Shown: in pieces, positions 52,215 through 60,182 of the stretch
How positions within the stretch are numbered: position 1 is the stretch's first letter
Layout of the letters: each line of letters opens with the position of its first letter
NCBI GenBank assembly: GCA_964596185.1
Contig: CAZQUE010000014.1
Location: 1 to 64,000 of the forward strand
Reading direction: 5' to 3'
Length of the DNA: 64,000 nucleotides
Origin: DYKG01 sp964596185
GTDB lineage: Bacteria; Muiribacteriota; Ozemobacteria; Ozemobacterales; Ozemobacteraceae
The notes under the pieces: generated by a model
Seen by the model: the letters and a program-made list of their open reading frames with translations, nothing else
Databases searched by the model: none
Told to the model about the DNA's origin: nothing
Made by a program: the position numbers and the translations under genes

Positions 52215-52610
52215 TCATGGTCCTGAAACTATTTCAAGACTGACCTGAGCCAGCCCCGCGGTTTTCATGCCAAGTTCATCGGCGGCTCTCTCGGAAAGGT
52301 CGATGATTCTTCCCTCAACAAAGGGGCCTCGGTCGTTTATTTTTACTCTTACCTTGCGCCCATTTTCGAGGTTGGTAACTTCGACCCAGGTTTGAAAAGC
52401 AAGTTCTCGATGTGCCGCAGTCATGGCGTTACGATCGAATGGTTCGCCTGAGGCTGTAGGTTTTCCCTGATACTCAGCCCCATACCAGGAAGCAATTCCG
52501 GTTTGAAATGAGCCTACTGGTGCATTAACCTGTGAGTCTCCTGAGCCTGAAGAACAGCCGCTGACAAAAAGGGATAGGATTACTATTATTAGCAGAGTTG
52601 TCTTTTTCAT
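52215..52610 (-). CDS. rlpA: RlpA-like septal lytic transglycosylase lipoprotein
   Basis: 131 residues; lipobox FVSGC. The double-psi beta-barrel domain shows the full RlpA pattern: IASWYGAEYQGKPTASGEPF, MTAAHRELAFQTWVEVTN, KVRVKINDRGPFVEGRIIDL, SERAADELG. RlpA cleaves glycan strands lacking stem peptides, often at the septum. There is no SPOR domain, so targeting would need another route. Confidence 0.92.
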   Translation of the reverse strand: MKKTTLLIIVILSLFVSGCSSGSGDSQVNAPVGSFQTGIASWYGAEYQGKPTASGEPFDRNAMTAAHRELAFQTWVEVTNLENGRKVRVKINDRGPFVEGRIIDLSERAADELGMKTAGLAQVSLEIVSGP

Positions 52611-52693
52611 GGCTGCTGGTATCGACAGCTTGCCGATCTTTGTTAAGCAAACCAGTCGAGTTTGCTTTTTTTACTTATCACATGTTTGTTTTT

Positions 52694-52725
52694 TTGAAAT
52701 CTCAAACAATTATTGAGTCTTTCAA
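52694..52725. promoter_or_regulatory. Inverted repeat next to the HAMP-gene promoter
   Basis: TTGAAA-T-CTCAA and TTGAG-TC-TTTCAA face each other across seven bases, ending 5 bases before the -35 box at 52731. The site and symmetry suggest an operator or activator site. Confidence 0.35.
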
Positions 52726-52730
52726 TTCCG

Positions 52731-52759
52731 TTGACAAAAAATGTACCATTCAGTAAGAT
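52731..52759 (+). promoter_or_regulatory. Strong sigma-70 promoter of the HAMP gene
   Basis: TTGACA (52731-52736), 17-base spacer, TAAGAT (52754-52759). It is followed by AGGAGG (52787-52792), 8 bases before the TTG start at 52801. It is not a sigma-28-type promoter although a fliA gene lies nearby. Confidence 0.8.
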
Positions 52760-52800
52760 ACTAGGATAAAACGATTTCTGCCTTACAGGAGGCTTTAGCT

Positions 52801-53427
52801 TTGAGTCAGCGAAAGAATTATTTCATTTCGAAAGGAATGCAGAGCAAGTTCGCCGGAACTATTCTGCTTTTAGCTTTTCTCGTTGCAGTAATTACTGCCT
52901 GCAATATTTACGTGCTTGGGTCATTTTTTGTGTCGACCAAGACCACCCTTGCTGAAGCCAGCGGTGTTACCAACATAATGCAGCATTTTTTCACTGAATT
53001 CTGGCCTCGTCTGTTGATGTTGATTTTCGTTAATGTCATTATCATTTTCATTGTCAGTATCATGTATTCGCATCAGACCGCAGGTCCGGCTTACAAGCTT
53101 GAAAAAAGTATCAAGCGGATCACTGAGGGTGACCTTACTTTTGAAGTCAGTCTGCGCAGAAATGACAACCTTAAAGAACTTGCGGTTGCTTTGAATGAAC
53201 TGCTCAAGAAATTCAGGGTTACTTTGGCTCAGGCAAAAACCCTTAGCGTCGATCTTTCAGCAAAACTTGAAGGTCTTGAATCTGATGCAAAATTCAAGCA
53301 ACTTGCTGATAATTCTGCCGAGCTCACTCGACTGATCAATCAGTTTAAAATCGAAGGCAATGCAGAACAAAAGCCGGTTGATGGCATCGACATCGATCTC
53401 GATGAAGAAGAATCGGAACAAGCCTGA
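52801..53427 (+). CDS. HAMP-domain membrane protein without an output domain
   Basis: 208 residues from a TTG start. Two membrane helices (about 20-42 and 70-92) enclose a short periplasmic loop; then a HAMP-like segment (AGPAYKLEKSIKRITEGDLT, about 97-150) and a coiled coil, ending in an acidic tail. There is no methyl-accepting, kinase or cyclase domain. The opening RKNYFISKGMQSKF matches a family of short HAMP proteins I associate with chemotaxis clusters in deltaproteobacteria. It converges on the fliA operon across a shared terminator. Confidence 0.8.
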   Translation: MSQRKNYFISKGMQSKFAGTILLLAFLVAVITACNIYVLGSFFVSTKTTLAEASGVTNIMQHFFTEFWPRLLMLIFVNVIIIFIVSIMYSHQTAGPAYKLEKSIKRITEGDLTFEVSLRRNDNLKELAVALNELLKKFRVTLAQAKTLSVDLSAKLEGLESDAKFKQLADNSAELTRLINQFKIEGNAEQKPVDGIDIDLDEEESEQA

Positions 53428-53452
53428 TTTAAAAAATTTAAACGAATAATTG

Positions 53453-53482
53453 AAAAAGCCCCGCAAACGCGGGGCTTTTTTC
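53453..53482. terminator. Bidirectional rho-independent terminator
   Basis: GCCCCGC and GCGGGGC around an AAAC loop, with five A before and seven T after, so it works for both the HAMP gene and the converging fliA gene. Confidence 0.93.
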
Positions 53483-53511
53483 TGGCCAATTTGTATTCGC
53501 AGAGCTTCTGC

Positions 53512-54345
53512 CTATTCGGGAACCAGCGCTTCTTTGATTCGGCTTAGCCGGCCGCGCAAACGTAATATTGCTTTCGTATGCAGCTGAGAAACTCGCGAAT
53601 CCGAAACCCCAAGGATTTTTCCGATTTCTTTGGAAGTGAGTTCTTCGTAGTAGTAAAGGGTTATCACCATGCGTTCGCGGTCAGAAAGTTTTGAGATTGC
53701 GTCGGCAAGAATCTTTTTCGCTTCTGCTTCTTCTATTTTCAGTTGCGGATTATCGCTTTTCTGGTCTTCAACGAAGTCAAAGCGTGAAGAGCCTTCTTCA
53801 TCGTCATAAAAGATTTCATCCAGAGAAAGCAGCAGTGATTTTTTGGTTTCGTCGAAAAGCTTATGAAGTTCTGAAATATCGATGTTGAGATATTCTGCAA
53901 TTTCTTCGTCCTTGGCGTCCCGACCGAGCTTGCCTTCGAGTTTTGCATAGGCTTTTTCGAGTTTGCGGGCCTTTTGCCTTATTGAGCGTGGTGTCCAGTC
54001 AAGAACACGCAATTCGTCAAAAATCGCGCCTCTGATGCGTGTTTTTGCATAGGTTTTAAATTTGACGTTTCTTTCGGGGTCGTATTTATCGATTGCATCG
54101 ATTAGCCCGAGTATGCCATAGCTGACCAAATCGTCAAATTCAACATTGCTGGGAAGATTGACAGCAATTCGACCGGCAACATATTTGACAAAGGAAGCGT
54201 ACTTCATGATCAGAGCATCTTTGATGCGTTGGTCATGATTCGTTTTATACTGTTCCCAGAGTTTCTGGTCTTCTTCGTCTTGAAGACGGTTTTTCAATTT
54301 AGGATCGGTAATTTCCTGCTCGTCTACCAGAAGTTCTTTATTCAC
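53512..54345 (-). CDS. fliA: RNA polymerase sigma factor FliA/WhiG
   Basis: 277 residues, with regions 2, 3 and 4 of the sigma-28 family: LVSYGILGLIDAIDKYDPER and FKTYAKTRIRGAIFDELRVL (region 2), DWTPRSIRQKARKLEKA (region 3) and LSDRERMVITLYYYEELTSK, then IGKILGVSDSRVSQLHTKA (region 4 helix-turn-helix). It directs transcription of late flagellar and chemotaxis genes. Its start overlaps the preceding gene as ATGA, and it is the last gene of cheC-cheD-unknown-fliA. Confidence 0.95.
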   Translation of the reverse strand: MNKELLVDEQEITDPKLKNRLQDEEDQKLWEQYKTNHDQRIKDALIMKYASFVKYVAGRIAVNLPSNVEFDDLVSYGILGLIDAIDKYDPERNVKFKTYAKTRIRGAIFDELRVLDWTPRSIRQKARKLEKAYAKLEGKLGRDAKDEEIAEYLNIDISELHKLFDETKKSLLLSLDEIFYDDEEGSSRFDFVEDQKSDNPQLKIEEAEAKKILADAISKLSDRERMVITLYYYEELTSKEIGKILGVSDSRVSQLHTKAILRLRGRLSRIKEALVPE

Positions 54346-54749
54346 TTCATCCCTCCGTGTCTGGCTGCCTTATGAGACTCATTGCCAATTCCGATTATTT
54401 CTGGAATTGGCGTAGACTCATCGGTAGGGGTGCCAAAGGTTTCGTATCTGATACTTGAATTATTTTCATCATCATCAAGAAGATCGCCCAATTCTTTTCT
54501 GAGTTGTTCGTCTTCAAGAAGAATTTCGTCTTTGAGTTTCTCGGTTTCTTTCTCGGTGGTTGCCGGCATCAGAACCACTTCAAGAAAGCTGCCGAGAATT
54601 GTGCCAAGCATTCCAAAAATGAAAAATACCACCAGGCCGCGGAAGATAATCGTGGTTGCGCCAACTTCGGCCATTGCCGCCATCAGCATCACCACGCTGG
54701 TGATGGTCACGGCGAGAAATAGACCCATAAGTAGCGAAAGTCTCGACAT
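54342..54749 (-). CDS. Small membrane protein between cheD and fliA
   Basis: Family not recognised. 135 residues: two membrane helices (about 4-26 and 35-62), then a charged helix (KETEKLKDEILLEDEQLRKE), an Asp cluster and a Pro/Thr-rich tail. It starts 3 bases after the cheD stop and overlaps fliA by four bases, so its level is tied to both. A cytoplasmic-tail scaffold or a regulator of the sigma factor is conceivable, without direct evidence. Confidence 0.75.
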   Translation of the reverse strand: MSRLSLLMGLFLAVTITSVVMLMAAMAEVGATTIIFRGLVVFFIFGMLGTILGSFLEVVLMPATTEKETEKLKDEILLEDEQLRKELGDLLDDDENNSSIRYETFGTPTDESTPIPEIIGIGNESHKAARHGGMK

Positions 54750-54752
54750 CTA

Positions 54753-55238
54753 TTAAAGTTCCTTTGTTTCCTGACCAAGAATTGAAAGTTTTACAACTCC
54801 GGTTTCAAGGTCAAATTCTATTGAGCGGCCGCGGGAGCCGCCGGTGTCTTCAGCTTCAATCGGGATCTGCAGGCTTTGCAGAGCTCGCTTAACCGCTTCG
54901 ACATTTTCTTTGCCAATGTTGCTGGAAAAATCTTCGGTTGGCGGAAACATTTCGGCGCCACCGATGAGCTTTGCAACCAGCATACTTTTTAATGCTCCTT
55001 CTTCCCCCATTTTCTGATAGAGGAGTGGAACCGCAGTATCGGCAAATTTGGCCGGATTAAGCTTTTCTTTGTCGATCCCGCTGGAGTCCGGCAGCATGAC
55101 GTGCGAAAATCCGCCAATCTTGTTTTTTTTGTCGTACAGCACCAGAATCACGCATGAACCTATGCCGTAAACCACCAGACTTGAAGGATGTCTGGCAATT
55201 TTAAGCTCTCCCATGCCTACCGGGATAAAGTCTGACAT
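54753..55238 (-). CDS. cheD: Chemoreceptor glutamine deamidase CheD
   Basis: 161 residues. Turns receptor Gln into Glu and binds CheC. The catalytic Cys29 (GIGSCVILVLYD), His46 (GGFSHVMLP) and the Thr of EAEDTGGSRGRSIEF are all present. It begins five bases after cheC, the usual pairing. No receptor, CheA or CheW gene is in the window. Confidence 0.95.
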   Translation of the reverse strand: MSDFIPVGMGELKIARHPSSLVVYGIGSCVILVLYDKKNKIGGFSHVMLPDSSGIDKEKLNPAKFADTAVPLLYQKMGEEGALKSMLVAKLIGGAEMFPPTEDFSSNIGKENVEAVKRALQSLQIPIEAEDTGGSRGRSIEFDLETGVVKLSILGQETKEL

Positions 55239-55243
55239 TTTGT

Positions 55244-55861
55244 TTAAGCAACTCCGATAGATTTAAGTAATTTTTGCAGTGAATCCGGGTCTGGAAGCAG
55301 AAAAATGTGAATTCGCAGATCTTCTTCTTCTTCGATGAAAGAGGTTTCGATCATCAGCACCTTGTCACTTACGGCGACCATGTCAGCTACCACGTAATTG
55401 ATCAACGAACCTGAAAGATCGAAGGCCATCGATGGCAGAGAATTGAGCATCGGTGTCTGGGTCAATGTCGAAAGAGCGTTCAAAAAGGCACCGGCAAGAA
55501 TGTTTCCGACTTCTCGCATGCACGAGCTTTCCATTTCGCCCATGTTGAGTGGAGAGTCTATATCACAGCCCGGGATAAGGGTGTGAAGCAGGCGCAGCGA
55601 AGTGTTCTCGGGAATCAGCAGTAAAAAACGCCCGGAAATGTTTCCCATGACTTTGAGAAAAATCCCCATTACCGACTGAGCGGGGCCGCCAACCAATTCA
55701 GGAATTTCTTTGAAATCGAGAATTTTGGCAGAGGGAACTGCCATGTCGATTTTGCGGTTCAGAAATTGCGCCAGGGCACTGGCAGCATTTCCCGATCCGA
55801 TATTGCCGATCTCGCGAAGGGCGTCAAGCTGTGTTCTAGTTAGATTCGTGACGTCTTCCAT
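55244..55861 (-). CDS. cheC: CheY-phosphate phosphatase CheC
   Basis: 205 residues with both active-site helices of the CheC family, LREIGNIGSGNAASALAQFL and MREVGNILAGAFLNALS, each with the Glu and Asn needed for dephosphorylating CheY-P. AGAGG lies before the ATG. A good promoter is found just upstream, so the chemotaxis/sigma operon starts here. Confidence 0.93.
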   Translation of the reverse strand: MEDVTNLTRTQLDALREIGNIGSGNAASALAQFLNRKIDMAVPSAKILDFKEIPELVGGPAQSVMGIFLKVMGNISGRFLLLIPENTSLRLLHTLIPGCDIDSPLNMGEMESSCMREVGNILAGAFLNALSTLTQTPMLNSLPSMAFDLSGSLINYVVADMVAVSDKVLMIETSFIEEEEDLRIHIFLLPDPDSLQKLLKSIGVA

Positions 55862-55892
55862 TCATAACCTCTGACAGATACAATTCAAAGCC

Positions 55893-55921
55893 ATTATAAA
55901 GTAGCAGTCGTCAGATTGCAA
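55893..55921 (-). promoter_or_regulatory. Strong sigma-70 promoter of the cheC-cheD-fliA operon
   Basis: On the minus strand: TTGCAA (55921-55916), 17-base spacer, TATAAT (55898-55893), 32 bases before the cheC ATG. fliA itself is thus placed under a housekeeping promoter. Confidence 0.75.
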
Positions 55922-55927
55922 GACCTG

Positions 55928-56536
55928 TCAGTTTTTTTCAGGGTTTTCATCCGGGCAAGCGAAATCGATGCCGTTAAAGCTCGTCATGGCTTTGTTTCCC
56001 ATTCCCATCAGCCAGAGTGCGGCAAGCTCCGGAATGGCCCGGTTTATCTTCTCGAATATTTGCGTTTCGCTTGCACTGATCGAGCCGAGTACATGGTCGA
56101 CAAGCTGGGAATGCTGCGACTGACCGGGTTCAACTGGTTGCCCAACACCAATGCGCAGTCGCCAAAAGCCTTTGCCAATATGATTGATAATTGATTTTAA
56201 GCCATTGTGGCCGCCATCACTTCCTGAGGCTCTTAAACGAACTCTACCGGTTGGCAGATTGATATCATCTGTTATCACCAGGAGCTGCTCTGGTGTGGTT
56301 TCTGTGTCGAGCATGATGGCAGAAATAGCTTCTCCGGAAAGATTCATATAGGTCTGTGGCTTTACCAGAAAATGCCTTGCACCATGAAACTGAAAATCAC
56401 AGATCAAAGCCTGGAAGGCTTTTTTAGAAAAAAAGCCATGAAATTTGCCCGCGATGGCGTCTGCTGCCCAGAAGCCCGCGTTATGGCGGGTGTTTTCGTA
56501 CTCTTTGCCAGGATTTCCAAGGCCTGCGATTATCAT
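55928..56536 (-). CDS. pth: Peptidyl-tRNA hydrolase
   Basis: 202 residues. Frees tRNA from peptides dropped by ribosomes. Conserved residues are visible: Asn8 (GLGNPG), the catalytic His18 (NTRHNAGF), Asn in YMNLSGEA, Asp in ITDDINLPTGRVRLR and the GSDGGHNGLKSI loop. There is no ribosome-binding site, and a promoter ends about 9 bases before the ATG, so the message may be leaderless. Confidence 0.95.
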   Translation of the reverse strand: MIIAGLGNPGKEYENTRHNAGFWAADAIAGKFHGFFSKKAFQALICDFQFHGARHFLVKPQTYMNLSGEAISAIMLDTETTPEQLLVITDDINLPTGRVRLRASGSDGGHNGLKSIINHIGKGFWRLRIGVGQPVEPGQSQHSQLVDHVLGSISASETQIFEKINRAIPELAALWLMGMGNKAMTSFNGIDFACPDENPEKN

Positions 56537-56545
56537 AATGGTTGA

Positions 56546-56574
56546 TTATTAGCAAAGCCTGACTTATAAGTCAA
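56546..56574 (-). promoter_or_regulatory. Promoter of pth with a palindrome over the -35
   Basis: On the minus strand: TTGACT (56574-56569), 17-base spacer, TAATAA (56551-56546). A 14-base perfect palindrome, TGACTTATAAGTCA (56560-56573), covers the -35 region and could be an operator. Confidence 0.6.
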
Positions 56575-56609
56575 CGAAATCGTTGCAATAGCGGCGTTTG
56601 GCGAAAGAT

Positions 56610-56639
56610 TTGACATCTTCGGCAAAAGCCGGGTATAAT
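56610..56639 (+). promoter_or_regulatory. Near-consensus sigma-70 promoter of gpmI
   Basis: TTGACA (56610-56615), 18-base spacer, TATAAT (56634-56639), about 50 bases before the ATG at 56691. It lies inside the longest open frame, which argues for the later start. Confidence 0.8.
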
Positions 56640-56690
56640 CCGCCAAACCTCGAGGTAACAACCTCAAATTTTCAAGGTTTTAGCAAAATT

Positions 56691-58229
56691 ATGGAACCAA
56701 AAACAAAAGTACTCTTGATCGTTCTCGATGGCTTCGGTGTTTCTGAAAAATCTGACGGCAATGCAATCAAAGCCGCCAATCCTGAATTTATTGACAAGCT
56801 TTTTCAGGAGCGTCCATGCACTCGACTGGCTGCATCTGGATTAGCAGTTGGTTTGCCCGAAGGACAGATGGGGAATTCTGAAGTCGGCCACCTGAATATT
56901 GGTGCCGGCCGCGTCGTTTATCAGGATATTACCCGGATAAACCGTTCAATCGAAGATGGTTCCTTTTTTGAAAATGAAACCATGAATAATTTGATGGACA
57001 AAGTTCTGGCAGACGGCAAAGCCCTGCATTTGTATGGCCTGGTCTCCAACGGTGGAGTTCACAGCCATATCAATCATATTTCGGCAATTTTAAAACTTGC
57101 TGCAAAAAAAGGCCTTGAGCGAGTTTTTCTGCACGCTTTCACTGATGGCCGCGACACTTCACCGACCAGTGGGGTTCATTTCATTCGCGAGCTTGTCGAA
57201 GAAACTGAAAAAATAGGAGTCGGGCGTATCGCTACGATCTCTGGCCGTTATTATGCAATGGATCGCGATAATCGCTGGGATAGGGTTGAAAAAGCTTATC
57301 TGGCACTTGTTCATGGAGTTGGAAATCGCGCAGCCGATCCGGTGGTCGCTATGGAAGCCTCGTATAAAGTAAATGTTACCGATGAATTCGTCGTTCCGGT
57401 CGTTATTGAAGAAGACGGACAACCGATTGCCACCATCGACGACGGTGATGCAATTCTGGCCTTCAACTTCAGGGCTGATCGCATGCGCCAGATCTCAAGG
57501 GTTTTTACCGACGAAAGCTTTGATTTGTTCAAGCGCAAGGAAATGACCGTTAATTACACGTCTTTTACCAGATATTCGGCGGATTTCGATTTTCCGGTCG
57601 TTTTTCCGCCACAGGTGCTTGACGATGTTCTCGGCGAAGTGCTTGCCAGAAACCAGATTCCGCAACTCAGACTTGCCGAAACCGAAAAATATGCCCATGT
57701 AACCTATTTCACCAATGGCGGTAATGAAACTCCGTTTGCCCTTGAAGAAAGGCAGATGATCTCTTCGCCAAAGGTTAAAACCTATGATTTGAAACCTGAA
57801 ATGGCAGCTTTTGAAGTTTGCGATTTCCTTATTGAAAAGATCAGGACTCAGAAGTTTCCATTCATTATGGTAAATTTTGCCAACTGTGACATGGTCGGAC
57901 ACACTGGTTTCATGGAAGCTGCGATTAAGGCCGTTTCAACTGTAGATACCGTTTTGTCAAAGGCTATACCGGTTGCCTATGAACTTGGCTATGATTGTAT
58001 AATCACTGCGGATCATGGAAATGCCGAGCAAATGGTTGATTTTGAAACCGGCGAAGCTTTCACCGAGCATACGGTTAATCCGGTGCCATTTTGCCTGTTG
58101 TCACGGGAAACCTACGAATTGAAGAGTGAAGGCAAGCTTTGCGACATTGCCCCCACGATTCTTGACCTGATGAGTATTTCTCAACCGGCGGCAATGACCG
58201 GTCAATCGCTTATCAATCGAAAAAAGTAA
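56691..58229 (+). CDS. gpmI: Cofactor-independent phosphoglycerate mutase
   Basis: Interconverts 3- and 2-phosphoglycerate in glycolysis with two manganese ions. From ATG 56691 it has 512 residues, the family's normal length. The frame is open to 56598, but that part contains the promoter. Metal and catalytic residues: Asp13 (LIVLDGFG), Ser63 (MGNSEVGHLNIGAGR), the AFTDGRDTSP loop, FRADRMRQ, NCDMVGHTG and ADHGNAEQM. Forms an operon with gmk, 22 bases downstream. Confidence 0.96.
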   Translation: MEPKTKVLLIVLDGFGVSEKSDGNAIKAANPEFIDKLFQERPCTRLAASGLAVGLPEGQMGNSEVGHLNIGAGRVVYQDITRINRSIEDGSFFENETMNNLMDKVLADGKALHLYGLVSNGGVHSHINHISAILKLAAKKGLERVFLHAFTDGRDTSPTSGVHFIRELVEETEKIGVGRIATISGRYYAMDRDNRWDRVEKAYLALVHGVGNRAADPVVAMEASYKVNVTDEFVVPVVIEEDGQPIATIDDGDAILAFNFRADRMRQISRVFTDESFDLFKRKEMTVNYTSFTRYSADFDFPVVFPPQVLDDVLGEVLARNQIPQLRLAETEKYAHVTYFTNGGNETPFALEERQMISSPKVKTYDLKPEMAAFEVCDFLIEKIRTQKFPFIMVNFANCDMVGHTGFMEAAIKAVSTVDTVLSKAIPVAYELGYDCIITADHGNAEQMVDFETGEAFTEHTVNPVPFCLLSRETYELKSEGKLCDIAPTILDLMSISQPAAMTGQSLINRKK

Positions 58230-58251
58230 CTGAAAGTAACTGGTTGAGCTT

Positions 58252-58824
58252 ATGAATAAGCCTGAAAAGGGATTTCTATTTATCGTTTCCGGCCCTTCAG
58301 GGGTTGGCAAAACGGTTTTATGCAATGAAATCGTCAAACGCTACGCTCCCAACGTGGTTTACTCGATTTCAGCCACATCTAGGGCTCCGCGTGGTGGTGA
58401 AACTAATGGTCAGGAATACTATTTTTACAGCAATGAAGAGTTTGAGGCGGCGATAGAACGTGATGAATTCGCTGAATGGGCTTACGTACACGGCAACTAT
58501 TATGGTACTCCAAGGCGGTTTCTTGAAGAAAACCTGGCGGCCGGGAAGCATGTAATTCTCAATATCGATGTACAAGGTGCCATGAAAATTCGCGAAAATT
58601 ATCCCGATGCCGTTATGGTATTCATTTCACCACCTTCCTTCGCCGAGCTTGAAACGAGAATTCGTAAGCGCAACATGGACAGTGAAGCTTCTCTGCGACA
58701 TCGCCTGGAAAATGCCCGTAAAGAGCTTGACTACAAAGACCAGTATCGTTATTCGATCATAAATGATAATCTACCTGAAGCTATTTCTGAGCTTAACGAA
58801 ATTTTTGTCGATTATATCGGCTGA
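58252..58824 (+). CDS. gmk: Guanylate kinase
   Basis: 190 residues. Phosphorylates GMP to GDP. The P-loop GPSGVGKT spans 14-21; GMP-binding segments SATSRAPRGGETNGQEYYF and EWAYVHGNYYGTP, then ILNIDVQGAMKIR and the lid RLENARKELDY follow. The C-terminus is slightly short but complete. Confidence 0.96.
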   Translation: MNKPEKGFLFIVSGPSGVGKTVLCNEIVKRYAPNVVYSISATSRAPRGGETNGQEYYFYSNEEFEAAIERDEFAEWAYVHGNYYGTPRRFLEENLAAGKHVILNIDVQGAMKIRENYPDAVMVFISPPSFAELETRIRKRNMDSEASLRHRLENARKELDYKDQYRYSIINDNLPEAISELNEIFVDYIG

Positions 58825-58871
58825 TCGTCGAAATTATTCCTGATTTCCCATTATTGGCGAGTTTCACTACC

Positions 58872-58900
58872 TTGACACATTCTAATGCGATTCTTATAAT
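58872..58900 (+). promoter_or_regulatory. Perfect consensus sigma-70 promoter of the FecR-domain gene
   Basis: TTGACA (58872-58877), 17 bases, TATAAT (58895-58900): both hexamers and spacing match the consensus exactly. AGGAGG (58930-58935) lies 9 bases before the ATG. Very high expression is expected. Confidence 0.9.
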
Positions 58901-58944
58901 TTAAGAAAATTCTCTCATTATTGTCTATCAGGAGGCTATTTACC

Positions 58945-59691
58945 ATGAAACGCACTGCTCTGTGCTTCCTAACCATTTGTCTTTTAGTTTTTTCAGTTTC
59001 GGCATGGGCTGCTGAAACTGAAACGCAGCGACTTGTCAAACTCGATGCAAGTCTTGAAATAATCAGTGGCCAGGTTAAATTAACCAGAGTCGGCAGTACA
59101 AAAACAGACGTTATCAGTAAAAGTGTCGAGTTGTATGCCGGTGATTTGCTTGAAACTTTGCGTGAATCAAAAGCGGTATTGAATTATTCAGATGGAACGG
59201 TCATGAGAATCAAGCCGCGAACTCTTGTAGAAGTCCAGCCTCTCAGCATAAAGGTTTTCAAAGGTAAGACCTGGTATAAATTTACCAAGCGTGGAAGCGA
59301 ATTCAGAATCGAAACTCCGACTCTCGTGGCCGGAATTCGTGGTACAGAATTCGAAGTTGCGGTAACTTCAAGAAAGAAAGCTTCAGTTTCAGTAATGGAA
59401 GGCGCAGTTGCCGTTCAGAGCAAAGAAGGCAACAAAGCTCAGGTACTCAAGCCTGGTTTTGCAACTCATTGTGAACCGGGCGAAGATCTGGTTACTCCGT
59501 ATAAATTCAGCATCGATAGAAAGAATGCCGAATGGAAAGCCGAAGAATGGGGAGCCGGAAATGCTTCAACCGATATAAATAAGCTTTTCATCAACTATCT
59601 TAACCTGAAATACGAATACGGTGAACAGGATCCAAGAGCTGTGGAAGCTCTAAAGAACCTTGAAAACGCCAAGAAAAAAATTAAAAAGTAA
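58945..59691 (+). CDS. Secreted FecR-domain protein
   Basis: 248 residues from the ATG at 58945, with a signal peptide (ending SAWAAE). The FecR-type beta domain runs from about 40 to 175: VELYAGDLLETLRESKAVLN, DGTVMRIKPRTLVEV and the hallmark FRIETPTLVAGIRGTEFEV, then SVMEGAVAVQ. A helical, charged tail follows. FecR normally signals to an ECF sigma factor, but here there is no such gene and no cytoplasmic part; single secreted FecR domains are probably structural or ligand-binding. Placed under an exceptionally strong promoter and closed by a strong terminator. Confidence 0.85.
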   Translation: MKRTALCFLTICLLVFSVSAWAAETETQRLVKLDASLEIISGQVKLTRVGSTKTDVISKSVELYAGDLLETLRESKAVLNYSDGTVMRIKPRTLVEVQPLSIKVFKGKTWYKFTKRGSEFRIETPTLVAGIRGTEFEVAVTSRKKASVSVMEGAVAVQSKEGNKAQVLKPGFATHCEPGEDLVTPYKFSIDRKNAEWKAEEWGAGNASTDINKLFINYLNLKYEYGEQDPRAVEALKNLENAKKKIKK

Positions 59692-59712
59692 CTATTTGTA
59701 AGTAAAAGCGAA

Positions 59713-59746
59713 GAGGCTGTCTCTAAACTGAGGCAGCCTCTTTTTT
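59713..59746 (+). terminator. Rho-independent terminator of the FecR-domain gene
   Basis: GAGGCTGTCTC and GAGGCAGCCTC around a TAAACT loop, followed by six T. The T run overlaps the stop codon of the converging arfB. Same hairpin family as 1498 and 36753. Confidence 0.92.
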
Positions 59747-60182
59747 AATCTTCGTCAAAGTCAATTGGTTTGCGGCGTTGAGCTTTCTTGCTGCTGCGTT
59801 GCTTCTTACCAGATAATCGTTTTTCTTTGGCGGCACGGCTTGGAGCCGTTGGTTTGCGAATCTTTGGAGGCTTAAGGGCCTTGATGATCATCATTTTCAG
59901 CTTGTCATAGGCGTCGAGCAGGTTTCGATACTGTTCTCGATATTTCTGACTGGTAACGATAATGTTGCCTTTTGCATCGAGGCGGTTTCTGGCGGTTTCG
60001 AGCAATCGCTGTACCGCAGCCTCTGGCAACGAGTCGCAAAGGCACGGGTTAAAGCGTAATTCAATGCAGGTGGCAACCTTGTTAACGTTCTGGCCGCCCG
60101 GACCAGAAGAACGAACGGCACTCACCTGAATCAATTCTGCAGGAATTATCAGGTTTTCGTTTATCTGTAAGGGTAAATTCAT
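59745..60182 (-). CDS. arfB: Alternative ribosome-rescue factor ArfB
   Basis: 145 residues. Hydrolyses peptidyl-tRNA on stalled ribosomes. The GGQ motif is at 29-31 (SGPGGQNVNKVAT), and the C-terminal tail is highly basic (GKKQRSSKKAQRRK), which in ArfB enters the empty mRNA channel. It overlaps the preceding glycosyltransferase as ATGA, so it is co-transcribed with the LPS genes. Confidence 0.93.
   Translation of the reverse strand: MNLPLQINENLIIPAELIQVSAVRSSGPGGQNVNKVATCIELRFNPCLCDSLPEAAVQRLLETARNRLDAKGNIIVTSQKYREQYRNLLDAYDKLKMMIIKALKPPKIRKPTAPSRAAKEKRLSGKKQRSSKKAQRRKPIDFDED

Noticed and set aside
56598..56690. Upstream extension of gpmI
   Set aside because: Contains the TTGACA/TATAAT promoter, and the added residues are not like the family.
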